Shown here: positions 1-8,414 of the stretch, piece after piece
Numbering within the stretch: the first letter of the stretch is position 1
Layout of the letters: every line of letters starts with the position of its first letter
Position numbers and translations under genes: made by a program
DNA from: an uncultured Campylobacter sp.
GTDB taxonomy: Bacteria > Campylobacterota > Campylobacteria > Campylobacterales > Campylobacteraceae
Length of the DNA: 37,223 nt
Assembly: GCF_937973075.1 (NCBI RefSeq)
Contig: NZ_CALBWL010000030.1
Span: forward strand, 1 to 37,223
Direction of reading: 5' to 3'
Notes under the pieces: generated by a model
What the model was told of the DNA's origin: nothing
Seen by the model: the letters and a program-made list of their open reading frames with translations, nothing else
Databases searched by the model: none

Positions 1-135
1 AATGAGTGATCTGATATAAAATTTAAAATTTCACGGCGCAGATTGCATCGGATAAAATTTAGAGCTTTACCAAGCGTCGTTTGCTTTTAATTTCTAAAAT
101 TTATGCAACTTAGAGTCCAAAAAAAGGAGAGCAAA

Positions 136-618
136 ATGGCTTACGTAACCTACGACAAGGCAAAATGGCACTGGGGCGCGAAAAATGCGCCAACGGACAT
201 CCCGCAGGAAAACGGCGCGACGCACATCGCGTTTTTCTTCCGCTGGTGCATGGAGCGCAAGCTCTACTCCAAGGACTTCGCGGCGGATTTCGCGGACGAT
301 ATAGCGCGGATGGACGATAGCTTTGATTATCGCGGGTATTTTTTTGGCGCCATGGACGGCGTGCTGGGAAGCGACGAGCTAAACACCGCGGGCAAGGCCT
401 TCGCAAATGCTTACTACACCACGGACCGCACGAAATTTGCCAAAACGCACGGCTGGTATTTGCAAGATTACGACGATTTTGTCGCGCGCAAATTCGGCGA
501 TAAAAACTTCGACAACGCCTATTTTTACATAGAAAACTCGCCGCAAAATTACGCCGAGATCAAGGCTATCATCGATCGCCGCTACGAGGAATTCTTGAGC
601 TTCAAGGCGGCGAAGTAG
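136..618 (+). CDS. Small acidic protein of unknown function (DUF7832-like)
   Basis: A 160-residue soluble protein with no signal peptide or membrane segment. I chose the ATG at 136 over the in-frame ATG at 103 because a good ribosome site (AAAAAGGAG, 121-129) sits just before it. The N-terminus carries WHWG, then PTDIPQENGATHIAFFFRW, which resembles a widespread uncharacterised family (from memory DUF7832, with a WHxG..P.D.P...GATHI signature). The rest is rich in Asp, Phe and Tyr. Members of such orphan families are sometimes found near toxin or immunity genes, but nothing here supports that role. It stands alone, with 860 bp of gene-poor DNA after it. The reading frame and ribosome site are convincing; the family assignment is from memory. 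Confidence 0.8.
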   Translation: MAYVTYDKAKWHWGAKNAPTDIPQENGATHIAFFFRWCMERKLYSKDFAADFADDIARMDDSFDYRGYFFGAMDGVLGSDELNTAGKAFANAYYTTDRTKFAKTHGWYLQDYDDFVARKFGDKNFDNAYFYIENSPQNYAEIKAIIDRRYEEFLSFKAAK

Positions 619-1021
619 AAATTTTACCGCCGAGCTTAGCCGGTTTAAAATAGACACCCAAGCCGAAACGGCGCGATCTGCGCCGCGGTAAAATTTAAAA
701 TTTTACGCAATGCGCTAAATTTTGCGTAGCGCGTAAATTTTAGTAGCGCTTTAAATTTACATAGCATGCCGCGAGCTGGCGCGACACATCGCAAATTAAA
801 TTTAAAATCCAACCGCTTCGCAGCGCGGGATACAGCGGCGCGCAGCTTAAAATTTACGCACGGCGTTTAGATTTATCTCGTCGCTTGCGGCACGCAGTTT
901 CACTCGCGCTTTCGTAACCTCAAAGCAAGCGAGGCGCGAGGTATCACGAAGCAGCACTTCGCAAACAGACACCGCTCCCGAAAGAATTTTAAAGTCCGCT
1001 TTACATAGATAAAGCCGTACG

Positions 1022-1183
1022 GCGCAAATAGATTAAAATTCACAAATGGCGCGAGCAGATTAGAATTTGCCAACAGCATGAGCGGATTAGAATTCGCAAA
1101 TGGCATAAGTGGATTAGAATTTACGCGCGGTGCGAGCGGGTTAAAATTTGCAAACGGCGCGAGCGGGTTAAAATTTTGTAAGC
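1022..1183. repeat. 27-bp tandem repeat, six diverged copies
   Basis: The core word GATTAGAATT or GGTTAAAATT begins at 1031, 1058, 1085, 1112, 1139 and 1166, exactly 27 bp apart. Each unit joins an AT-rich half (TTAAAATTTGCAAA) to a GC-rich half (GGCGCGAGCGG). The unit length is nine codons, so frames stay open and give peptide repeats such as SGLEFANGI and SGLKFANGA. There are no unique spacers between units, so this is a minisatellite and not a CRISPR. Confidence 0.85.
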
Positions 1184-1439
1184 CGTGCTCGCAGGCTGCG
1201 TATGTGCAAAAGAGTGCTAGCGGCGACGCTTATTCATCTCTTAAACCTAGCTCGCTAACAAACCTAGATGTGCGAGCGCGAGCGACAACCGCGCCGTAAG
1301 TAAAATTTCAAGCCGTGTCGTATGCGAAATTTTAAGTCGCACCGCGATAGCGGACTTGTAGCGGTAGCAAGCAGACGTAGGACGTAAAGCCCAGATAATA
1401 CGCGTCCCACAAAGCAGACGCCTCGGACGCGAGATATGT

Positions 1440-1445
1440 TATAAT
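1440..1445 (+). promoter_or_regulatory. -10 box of the 183-residue protein gene
   Basis: An exact TATAAT lies 36 bp before the ATG at 1482, in the context TATGTTATAAT. A ribosome site AAGGAG follows at 1471-1476. The region upstream is GC-rich and I see no good -35, which is usual for Campylobacter sigma-70 promoters. Confidence 0.55.
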
Positions 1446-1481
1446 TTCGCGAAATTTTAAATTGACGCCAAAGGAGCGAAG

Positions 1482-2033
1482 ATGAACGAGAGGGTGCCTA
1501 CCTATCTAGCAAATCATGTATTTAACGTGACCCGGGACGATTATCTAAATGCCCAAGTCAGATCCGTCGCAGGCGGCGAATACTTTGAAATTTATTATTT
1601 CGGCGAGCTTTTTTGCGGCGAAAATTTACCGAACGATTACATCGCCGATTTTTACGACGAGGACGAGCTTGTGCCGTGCAAACTCGTAGCCAAATGCGTG
1701 AAAACGGGCGAGGAAATTTTGCTTTTTGACGGCGCTTCGCACGGCTACAACGCGATGTTTTGCGACGAGCTCGACGTAGAAAAAGTAGCCCGCCGCGAGC
1801 TAGTGAAATTTAACCTGCCGCCGCGTAAAATCCATCTAAAATTCGGCTATAGCATCGATTATGACGATGAGATGGACGAATACGAAACGGACGAGAGTGG
1901 CAAAGTCCTGCTGATAAACGGCGAAACCGCTTCGTGGGATGAGGTCAAGGCAAACGGCTTTGATTATATCGCCGTAAGCTGCGAGGACGAAGCGGGCGAG
2001 ATGACGGAGATACTTTCGCTTGAGCTTGCATAA
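1482..2033 (+). CDS. Acidic hypothetical protein, 183 residues
   Basis: I do not recognise this protein. It has no signal peptide or membrane helix and is very acidic, with runs such as DFYDEDE (about 57-63) and DYDDEMDEYETDE (about 126-138). The body looks like an all-beta or mixed domain: FEIYYFGELFCGENLPNDYIADFY early and a late segment FDYIAVSCEDEAGEMTEILSL. The gene has its own TATAAT box and a strong AAGGAG site 6 bp before the ATG, so it is very likely real. It lies about 210 bp before hisS; in C. jejuni tmk occupies the position before hisS. No function can be inferred from the neighbours. Confidence 0.75.
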   Translation: MNERVPTYLANHVFNVTRDDYLNAQVRSVAGGEYFEIYYFGELFCGENLPNDYIADFYDEDELVPCKLVAKCVKTGEEILLFDGASHGYNAMFCDELDVEKVARRELVKFNLPPRKIHLKFGYSIDYDDEMDEYETDESGKVLLINGETASWDEVKANGFDYIAVSCEDEAGEMTEILSLELA

Positions 2034-2197
2034 GCGACTGAATTTAATAGCGACCTTTCTAGGCTTACTTTTTTGGCCGTACTTTGCCAAATTTAAATTT
2101 ATCATAAAGCGTATTTTATTTTGCGGCGCGCGATGCAAATAAGCAGAACCGACATAAAACCGCGAGCGGCAGGGCTTAAAATTTAGGAAAATTTAAC

Positions 2198-2203
2198 TAT
2201 AAT
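2198..2203 (+). promoter_or_regulatory. -10 box of the hisS operon
   Basis: An exact TATAAT lies 42 bp before the hisS ATG at 2245. An AAAGGA ribosome site at 2231-2236 follows. This probably drives the whole hisS-speA-cysE-aspB unit, since all later junctions overlap or nearly touch. Confidence 0.6.
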
Positions 2204-2244
2204 CGCCCCGAAAAATTTTTAAAATTTCACAAAGGATTTTATCG

Positions 2245-3486
2245 ATGATCAAAGCACTTCGCGGTATGAACGATATTTTGGACGAACAGGCGCGCATCTA
2301 CTCGCAAATTTTAAGCGTGTGCGAGCGCGTGGCGCGCAATTACGGCTTTTGCCTCATCGAAACGCCCAAACTCGAGCAGACCGCGCTATTTCGCCGTAGC
2401 GTCGGCGAGAGCAGCGACATCGTCGGCAAGGAGATGTATGAGTTTAGCGACAAAAGCGGCGATAGCGTCTGTCTGCGCCCAGAGGGCACCGCAGGCGTCG
2501 TGCGCGCCTTTATCGAAAAAAAGCTAGACCGCAGCGGCGGCGTGCATAAATTTTATTATCAAGGCTCGATGTTTCGCTACGAGCGCCCGCAAAAGGGGCG
2601 TCTGCGCGAGTTTCATCAATTCGGCGTCGAGTGCTTCGGGCAAAGTAGCGTCTATGAGGATGCGAGCGTGATTTTGATGTTAGCTCAAATTTTACGCGAG
2701 CTAAATGTCGCCGCAACGCTTAAAATCAACTCTTTAGGCGATGAGGAATGCATGCCCGCGTATAAAACCAAGCTCGTAAATTTCTTGCAAGGACATAAAG
2801 ACAAGCTCTGCGAGGACTGCCAAAGGCGCATCGATACCAATCCGATCCGCGTGCTGGACTGCAAAAACGAGAGCTGCCAGAAAATTTTAGCCGCCGCGCC
2901 GCTCATAACGGAAAATTTAAACGACGCCTGCGGCGCGGAATTTGCGCAGCTGCAAAGAATTTTAACCCAAAACGGGCAAAAATTTGAGATCGATCCTAAG
3001 CTCGTGCGCGGGCTTGATTACTACTGTAAAACCGCCTTTGAGTTCGTCTCAAGCGAGCTTGGCGCGCAAAGCGCCGTAGGCGGTGGCGGACGCTATGATA
3101 GGCTCGTGGAGTTTTTAGGCGGCAGAAAGACGGCGGGCGTGGGCTTTGCGATCGGTATCGAGCGAATAGCCGAAATTTTAAAAACGCGCGAAATCAAGCA
3201 AGCGCGCGAGGGGCTTTATATCGGCGCACTGGATGAGGCGTTCGTAAGCACGGCGTTTTCGTTTGCGCTAAAACTGCGAAAGTTTTGTAAAACTCAAATT
3301 TCATACGAGCCCAAGGCGCTTGCGAAGCATTTAAAGACGGCCGACGGGGCGGAGGCTAAATTTTGCCTTTGCATCGGGCAGGACGAGTTTGATCGCGCCG
3401 AGGTATGGTGTAAAAATTTAGAGGATCAAACCACCTTTGCGATTAAATTTAAAGAGGTCGAAGCATTTTTTAAGGATAGAGCATGA
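2245..3486 (+). CDS. hisS: Histidine-tRNA ligase
   Basis: Class II aminoacyl-tRNA synthetase that charges tRNA-His in the cytoplasm. At 413 residues it has normal length. Visible signatures: N-terminal RGMNDIL, motif 2 FRYERPQKGRLREFHQFGVE (about 110-129), the histidine-binding signature LVRGLDYYCKTAFE (about 252-265), and motif 3 GVGFAIGIER (about 298-307). The C-terminal part is the anticodon-binding domain. The stop overlaps the speA start by four bases (ATGA), so the two genes are translationally coupled. The order hisS-speA-cysE matches C. jejuni, where tmk precedes hisS; tmk is absent here. Confidence 0.97.
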   Translation: MIKALRGMNDILDEQARIYSQILSVCERVARNYGFCLIETPKLEQTALFRRSVGESSDIVGKEMYEFSDKSGDSVCLRPEGTAGVVRAFIEKKLDRSGGVHKFYYQGSMFRYERPQKGRLREFHQFGVECFGQSSVYEDASVILMLAQILRELNVAATLKINSLGDEECMPAYKTKLVNFLQGHKDKLCEDCQRRIDTNPIRVLDCKNESCQKILAAAPLITENLNDACGAEFAQLQRILTQNGQKFEIDPKLVRGLDYYCKTAFEFVSSELGAQSAVGGGGRYDRLVEFLGGRKTAGVGFAIGIERIAEILKTREIKQAREGLYIGALDEAFVSTAFSFALKLRKFCKTQISYEPKALAKHLKTADGAEAKFCLCIGQDEFDRAEVWCKNLEDQTTFAIKFKEVEAFFKDRA

Positions 3487-5321
3487 ACGATTACGGATTA
3501 AATATTTGGGGAAATTCCAACTTCACGATAGACGGCGGCAAGCTATGCCTAAACTCCGATTTCAAGCAGCCTTTGGTGGATATCATAAAAGAGATCCGCG
3601 CAGACGGCGTGCGAGGCCCGATACTGCTGCGCTTTCCGCACCTCATCAAAAAGCAGATCGTCGAAATTTACTCAAATTTCAACCGAGCCATAAAGGAGTT
3701 TGATTACAAGGGAAAATTCCACGCCGTCTATCCTCTCAAGGTAAATCAATTCCCTGGCTTCGTTAGAAATTTAGTCGATATCGGAGAGCCTTACGGATAC
3801 GGACTCGAAGCCGGCAGCAAGCCCGAGCTGCTGCTAGCGATGGCGTATAATAACTACGGCGCGCCGATTACCGTAAACGGTTTTAAAGATAAGGAGCTCA
3901 TCAATATCGGCTTCATCGCCGCAGAGATGGGGCATAACGTAACGCTTACGATCGAGGGGTTAAACGAGCTTGAAACCATCATCGAAACGGCTAAGGAGCG
4001 ATTCGCGCCAAAACCTTTCATCGGGCTTCGCATCAGGCTGCACAACTCCGGAAGCGGTATATGGGCGAAAAGCGGCGGGATAAATTCTAAATTCGGCCTT
4101 ACCTCGACCGAGCTCATAGAAGCGATAAATTTGCTCAAGAAAAACGACCTCATCGAGCAGTTTACGATGATCCACTTTCATATCGGCTCACAGATTACAG
4201 AGATCCATCCGCTCAAAAAGGCCCTCATCGAGGCGGGCAACATCTATACCGAGCTTCGCAAAATGGGCGCGAAAAATTTAAAATCCATAAATTTAGGCGG
4301 AGGGCTTGCTATCGAATACTCCCAAGCCAAAGAAAGCTCCAGCCGCAACTATACGCTAAAAGAATATGCCAACGACGTGATCTTCCTGCTAAAATCGATC
4401 GCGCAGGATAAAAAAGAGGCGGAGCCGGATATTTTTATCGAGAGCGGCAGATACGTAGCCGCCAGCCACGCGGTGCTAGTAGCGCCGATTTTGGAGCTTT
4501 TTACCCAAGAATACGCCGAAGAAAAACTCGCCCTAAAAAAGGATAATCCGCCGGTAGTCGCCGAGCTATACGATCTGTATAAAACTCTAAAACCCTCCAA
4601 CGCGTTAGAGTATCTGCACGACGCCATGTCGCATATGGAGAGCGTGCTTACCCTTTTTGATCTGGGATACGTCGATCTGATCGACCGCTCAAACGGCGAA
4701 ATTTTAGTTCATCTAATAATGCGAAAGGCGTATGGAATTTTAGGCAACAAGCAAGAATACAGTAATTTCTTAAACTCCCTAGGCAACGCCCAAGAGCGCT
4801 ATTTGGTAAATTTCTCGATCTTTCAAAGTCTGCCCGATTTTTGGGGCATCAAGCAACACTTCCCGATCATGCCGTTAGAGAGGCTGGACGAGCGCGCCAC
4901 GCTATCGGCGTCGATCTGGGATATCACCTGCGATAGCGACGGCGAGATAGAATTCGACAATCAAAAAAATCCGCTTTTTCTGCACGATTTCGATCCTGAA
5001 AAAGAGGAGTATTTTTTGGGCTTTTTCCTTGTCGGGGCCTATCAGGAGGTGCTTGGCATGAGCCACAACCTCTTTGCACACCCAACAGAGGCGACCGTGA
5101 TTTTAAAGGATGACGGCGGCTTTGAGATCAAAGATTTCATCGAATCTCAATCGGTCATCGACATCTTAGAGGATATGGACTACGACGTAGTAGATATCCG
5201 CGAAAGCCTAAATGAGCGCGTCGAAAAATCAAATCTTATCGGAGATAAAGAGAAAAAGCATATCCTGGGCGAGCTATATCTGTTTTTAAACGACAATAGC
5301 TACTTAAAGACGATCAAATGA
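3483..5321 (+). CDS. speA: Biosynthetic arginine decarboxylase
   Basis: PLP-dependent fold III enzyme converting arginine to agmatine, the first step to polyamines such as spermidine. The 612-residue length fits epsilonproteobacterial SpeA, a little shorter than E. coli SpeA. Seen in the sequence: YPLKVNQ (about 82-88) with the PLP lysine, HFHIGSQ (about 230-236) and NLGGGLAIEYS (about 262-272) of the barrel, ESGRYVAASHAVLVAP (about 319-334), and CDSDGEIEF (about 481-489) of the C-terminal beta domain with the substrate-binding CDSDG. Start and stop overlap hisS and cysE by ATGA each. In Campylobacter this enzyme is expected to feed the carboxynorspermidine pathway; that is family knowledge and not visible here. 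Confidence 0.96.
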   Translation: MNDYGLNIWGNSNFTIDGGKLCLNSDFKQPLVDIIKEIRADGVRGPILLRFPHLIKKQIVEIYSNFNRAIKEFDYKGKFHAVYPLKVNQFPGFVRNLVDIGEPYGYGLEAGSKPELLLAMAYNNYGAPITVNGFKDKELINIGFIAAEMGHNVTLTIEGLNELETIIETAKERFAPKPFIGLRIRLHNSGSGIWAKSGGINSKFGLTSTELIEAINLLKKNDLIEQFTMIHFHIGSQITEIHPLKKALIEAGNIYTELRKMGAKNLKSINLGGGLAIEYSQAKESSSRNYTLKEYANDVIFLLKSIAQDKKEAEPDIFIESGRYVAASHAVLVAPILELFTQEYAEEKLALKKDNPPVVAELYDLYKTLKPSNALEYLHDAMSHMESVLTLFDLGYVDLIDRSNGEILVHLIMRKAYGILGNKQEYSNFLNSLGNAQERYLVNFSIFQSLPDFWGIKQHFPIMPLERLDERATLSASIWDITCDSDGEIEFDNQKNPLFLHDFDPEKEEYFLGFFLVGAYQEVLGMSHNLFAHPTEATVILKDDGGFEIKDFIESQSVIDILEDMDYDVVDIRESLNERVEKSNLIGDKEKKHILGELYLFLNDNSYLKTIK

Positions 5322-6013
5322 GTTTTTGGCAAATTTTAAAACAGGACTTCACCGAGCCGATGCGCCAAGACCCCGCATGCAATAGCGTATTTGAGATATT
5401 TTTCTGCTATCCAGGCGTCTGGGCGCTAATAAATTATCGCTTCGCGCATTTTTTCTACGAGCGAGGTTTTAAGCTCATTGCTCGCGCGATCAGCGGACTT
5501 AGCCGCATAATCACCGCCGTAGATATAAACCCGGGCGCGCAGATCGGCTCGGGCGTATTTTTTGACCACGCCACGGGGCTTGTCATCGGAGAAACGGCGA
5601 TCATCGGCGATAACTGTCTGATCTATCAGGGCGTCACTCTCGGCGGCGTGAGCTTAGAGCACGGCAAGCGCCATCCGACGCTGCAAAACGGTGTCGTAGT
5701 GGGCGCGGGAGCCAAAGTATTAGGCAACATCACCATCGGCGAAAATTCCAAAATCGGCGCAAATTCCGTCGTCGTAAAAGACGTCGCGCCAAACTGCACC
5801 GCCGTGGGCGTGCCTGCTAGAATTTTAGGCAGCTGCGAGAGCGATCCTTTGGCGCATAATAAAATTCCCGATATCAGCCAGGAGCTTATCAAATATCTCA
5901 TCAAGCGTATCGAAATTTTGGAAGATTGCATCTGCAGTGGCAGAAAAGATATCTCCGCAATGGATGAGGATCTAAATAAATTCTACGAAGAGTATCTGAA
6001 ATCATTAAAATAA
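5318..6013 (+). CDS. cysE: Serine O-acetyltransferase
   Basis: Transfers acetyl from acetyl-CoA to serine to give O-acetylserine, the precursor of cysteine. At 231 residues it is close to the usual size. The N-terminal helical domain (about 1-65) is followed by a left-handed beta-helix of hexapeptide repeats (about 66-165): DINPGAQIGSGVFFDHATGLVIGE carries the catalytic His and Asp region, and NGVVVGAGAKVLGN and IGENSKIGANSVV continue the coil. GVPARIL ends the helix as in other CysE proteins. The ATG overlaps the speA stop (ATGA). It keeps the same place as in the C. jejuni hisS-speA-cysE-aspB cluster. Confidence 0.96.
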   Translation: MSFWQILKQDFTEPMRQDPACNSVFEIFFCYPGVWALINYRFAHFFYERGFKLIARAISGLSRIITAVDINPGAQIGSGVFFDHATGLVIGETAIIGDNCLIYQGVTLGGVSLEHGKRHPTLQNGVVVGAGAKVLGNITIGENSKIGANSVVVKDVAPNCTAVGVPARILGSCESDPLAHNKIPDISQELIKYLIKRIEILEDCICSGRKDISAMDEDLNKFYEEYLKSLK

Positions 6014-6024
6014 TAAGGGTTAAA

Positions 6025-6504
6025 GTGAAAAAAGCTCTATTTTTTACAATTTTTGCTATTTTGTCGGCAAGCGGCAGCGATGCTAATAGCGCGAAAAATT
6101 CCGCGGACGACGCCAAAATAAGCCTAGTAAAAAGTCTATATACCAAGGATACCTATTTTGGCGATCATAAAAATGCCCTATCGGCTTCTTTCAGATCCGT
6201 GCTTATGCAAGATGAAGCCTCTGCTGGCGAAGGTGAGGTAGGCTGCTTGGACTACGATCCGGTGATTGCGGGTCAAGATGTCTGCGACGACGCGAAATAT
6301 GATTTTGAGCTAGGGCAGCGCGATACCGTCGTAGTAACTCAGACCTGTCCCTACGGCACGCAGACGATAATCTACAAACTCGTCCGTAGCGGAGGCGATT
6401 ATAAAATCGACGATATCTACGACCAAGACCCAAGTAGCGGCAGGGCTTTTAGCGTCAAAAATCAAATTTTAAATTGTCTAAACCAATCCAAGGAGCATCA
6501 ATGA
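6025..6504 (+). CDS. Small exported protein of unknown function
   Basis: A 159-residue protein starting with GTG at 6025, preceded by a weak AAGGGTT site. The first 20 residues (KKALFFTIFAILSASGSDA) look like a Sec signal peptide, so the product is probably periplasmic. The mature part has four cysteines (GCLDYD, DVCDD, TQTCPYG, LNCLN), which could form two disulfides. The C-terminal half reads like a DUF3828-type secreted domain: VVVTQTCPYGTQTIIYKLVRSGGDYKIDDIYD. Its stop overlaps the aspB start by ATGA, so it belongs to the operon, wedged between cysE and aspB, which are adjacent in C. jejuni. Function unknown. Confidence 0.8.
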   Translation: MKKALFFTIFAILSASGSDANSAKNSADDAKISLVKSLYTKDTYFGDHKNALSASFRSVLMQDEASAGEGEVGCLDYDPVIAGQDVCDDAKYDFELGQRDTVVVTQTCPYGTQTIIYKLVRSGGDYKIDDIYDQDPSSGRAFSVKNQILNCLNQSKEHQ

Positions 6505-7679
6505 AATTAACACTTTCAAGTCGCGTAAGCAAGCTCGGCGAAAGCCTAACGATCGCAATCAGCACTAAAGCCAAACAGATGAAAGCTCAGGGGCAAGACA
6601 TCGTAATCCTAAGCGCAGGCGAGCCTGATTTCGATACTGCAGAAGTCGCAAAAAGGGCTGTCATAGAGGCTATGGCTAAAGGCTGCGGAAAATATACGCC
6701 GGTTGCCGGCACGCCTGAAATTTTAAATTTAATCGCACAGAAGCTAAAGCGCGATAATGCTCTAAACTACAGGCCTGATCAGATCATCACCAACGTAGGC
6801 GCCAAGCACTCACTATTTAACGCCTTTAACTGCATCTTAAACGAAGGCGATGAGGTCATAATACCGGCGCCTTATTGGGTCACCTACCCAGAAATTGTAA
6901 AATTCTGCGGCAGCAAGCCCGTCATCGTAAACACAAAGGCGGAAAACCGATATAAAATCACCGCCTCGCAGCTCAAAACCGCGATCACCCCGCGCACGAA
7001 GGCACTGTGCCTTTTCAACCCAAGCAACCCCGCAGGCGCCGTATATTCGCGCCAGGAGCTGCAAGAGCTTGCGGAAGTGCTAAAAGGCACGGATATTTTG
7101 GTAATTGCCGATGAAATTTACGAGAAAATCGTCTTCGGCAAGAGCTTCATAGCCGCAGCAAGCATCAGCGAGGATATGTTCGGGCGCACCGTGACGATCA
7201 ACGGGCTAAGCAAATGCGGCGCGATGCCCGGCTGGCGCTTCGGCTACACCGCCTGTGCCATCGATGAGCTAAATAAGGCTATGATCAGCCTACAAAGCCA
7301 AAGCGTCAGCAACGTAGCAAGCATCGTCCAGGCAGGTGCTATGCCGGTACTGTGCGGCGAGGCGGATGATTATATCGAGGAGATGAGGCGCGAATACGAG
7401 CGCAGGCGCGATTTTGGCACGAACGCGATAGGCGCGATCCCAGGGCTTAGTGTCGTAAAACCTGACGGCGCATTTTATTTCTTCATAGATTGCTCCCAGG
7501 TAGAACCCGATAGTATGAAATTCTGCATGCAACTGCTAGATAAAGGGCTCGTAGCCACGGTGCCAGGAAGCGGATTTGGCATGGATGGGCACTTTCGCGT
7601 AAGCTTTGCGTGCTCCATGGAAAATCTAAAACGCGGCTTTGAGCGCATAGAAAAATTCGTAAAAAATTACCACAAATAG
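6501..7679 (+). CDS. aspB: Aspartate aminotransferase (class I)
   Basis: PLP enzyme exchanging amino groups between aspartate and 2-oxoglutarate. I start it at the ATG at 6501, which follows AAGGAG and overlaps the previous stop (ATGA); the in-frame ATG at 6474 lies within the upstream gene. That gives 392 residues, the normal length. Seen: LSAGEPDFDT near residue 33, GAKHSLFN of the cofactor site, YWVTYPEIV, NPSNPAGAVYS (about 173-183), ADEIYEKIVFG with the PLP-binding Asp and Tyr, NGLSKCGAMPGWRFGY with the Schiff-base lysine and a conserved Arg, and FRVSFACSMENLKRG near the end with the substrate Arg. Substrate preference among aspartate and related amino acids is not fully fixed by sequence. 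Confidence 0.94.
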   Translation: MKLTLSSRVSKLGESLTIAISTKAKQMKAQGQDIVILSAGEPDFDTAEVAKRAVIEAMAKGCGKYTPVAGTPEILNLIAQKLKRDNALNYRPDQIITNVGAKHSLFNAFNCILNEGDEVIIPAPYWVTYPEIVKFCGSKPVIVNTKAENRYKITASQLKTAITPRTKALCLFNPSNPAGAVYSRQELQELAEVLKGTDILVIADEIYEKIVFGKSFIAAASISEDMFGRTVTINGLSKCGAMPGWRFGYTACAIDELNKAMISLQSQSVSNVASIVQAGAMPVLCGEADDYIEEMRREYERRRDFGTNAIGAIPGLSVVKPDGAFYFFIDCSQVEPDSMKFCMQLLDKGLVATVPGSGFGMDGHFRVSFACSMENLKRGFERIEKFVKNYHK

Positions 7680-8124
7680 GCACACTAGCGAAATTTGAAT
7701 CTAAATTTGTCGTAGCTTAGCAGCGAAATTTTTACATAAAATTTAATGCAGCTTAGCGGCAAATTTAGTGTGGCACGGCTCGGGATTTAATGCGGTTGCG
7801 GCAGCTAAGCGCGATTGAATTTCGTGCCGCTTTAATTTAAGGGTATTTAAATTTCGAGCTGCCGTATTCAGGAGCGCTTAAATTTTATGCCGTTTTATTC
7901 AAATGCGGCTAATTTTGCGCTGTCATACTACGACGCCTGCTGCGCCACGCACTGCTCGCGATTTAAAATTTCGCTTCGGAATTTTAAAATTTCATCGCAT
8001 GACGCATCTAGATTTCGCCGCAAAAGCTCCGGCGCAAACGCCGCCAGCGGCAGAAATTTTAAAATTCCGCACCGATGTTTTCAAAACCTGCGCTGCCTGC
8101 CTCTTGATACAGCCTCGCTAAAAT

Positions 8125-8256
8125 TTAACCAAACATGACGATCGCACAAAATACGACGAACAAGACGAGCGCAACGAACACAACCGACGCCGCATAGCGA
8201 TACGCGACGAACCAAAAAAGGGGCGCGGTGCAGATCGAAAACGAGCTAAATTTCAA
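8125..8256 (-). CDS. Possible small membrane peptide, 43 residues
   Basis: The frame starts with TTG (complement of 8254-8256) and ends at TAA (8125-8127). It encodes a short polar N-terminus, then a long hydrophobic stretch (PLFWFVAYRY, then AASVVFVALVLFVVF) that would form one membrane helix. The ribosome site is weak and no ATG is available. It points away from the APE operon. Such a stretch can arise by chance from the complement of Lys/Thr-rich codons, so this is a candidate only. Confidence 0.25.
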   Translation of the reverse strand: MKFSSFSICTAPLFWFVAYRYAASVVFVALVLFVVFCAIVMFG

Positions 8257-8370
8257 AATTTTACCGCGCCTGAGGCCTTAGCGCAAGTACGATAAATTTT
8301 ATGTTTTAGTGCGCCTTTGAACCCAATCGCATCAAATAAATTTTAAACGAAATTCTAACGCTACGGCACT

Positions 8371-8410
8371 ATTTTATATTTTTATAAAGACTATTTTAGT
8401 AAAATCAGGA
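8371..8410 (+). promoter_or_regulatory. Probable APE operon promoter region
   Basis: This is the only AT-rich island just before the first APE gene. It contains TATATT (8376-8381) and TATAAA (8383-8388) as -10 candidates and an AGGA ribosome site (8407-8410) 4 bp before the ATG at 8415. No clear operator is seen. The exact -10 cannot be chosen by eye. Confidence 0.35.
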
Positions 8411-8414
8411 CTTT

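Larger units (their letters stand above)
619..1481. other. Gene-poor spacer with AAATTT-rich degenerate repeats
   Basis: No convincing gene lies here. Open frames on both strands (900-1106 minus, 1078-1299 plus) are by-products of a 27-bp tandem repeat without stops. Around 690-745 there are mirrored TTTACGC and GCGTAAA words that could fold. A -10 box for the next gene sits at 1440-1445. Confidence 0.6.
7680..8414. other. Gene-poor spacer before the APE operon
   Basis: About 730 bp of AAATTT-rich degenerate DNA. Plus-strand frames at 7887-8138 look like noise. One minus-strand frame (8125-8256) encodes a strongly hydrophobic short peptide and is listed separately. The last 60 bp turn AT-rich and probably hold the APE promoter. 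Confidence 0.5.

Noticed and set aside
900..1106. Minus-strand 68-residue frame over the 27-bp repeat
   Set aside because: It is open only because the 27-bp repeat lacks stops; no ribosome site and a repeat-derived peptide.
1022..1183. CRISPR array
   Set aside because: The whole 27-bp unit repeats with gradual divergence and no unique spacers, and there is no cas gene.
1078..1299. Plus-strand 73-residue frame with nine-residue repeats
   Set aside because: Same cause. No upstream ribosome site; the non-repeat part has no recognisable protein character.
7887..8138. Plus-strand frames of 72-83 residues
   Set aside because: Low-complexity Lys/Arg/Ala/Phe content from AAATTT-rich DNA, two overlapping frames equally open, no ribosome site.
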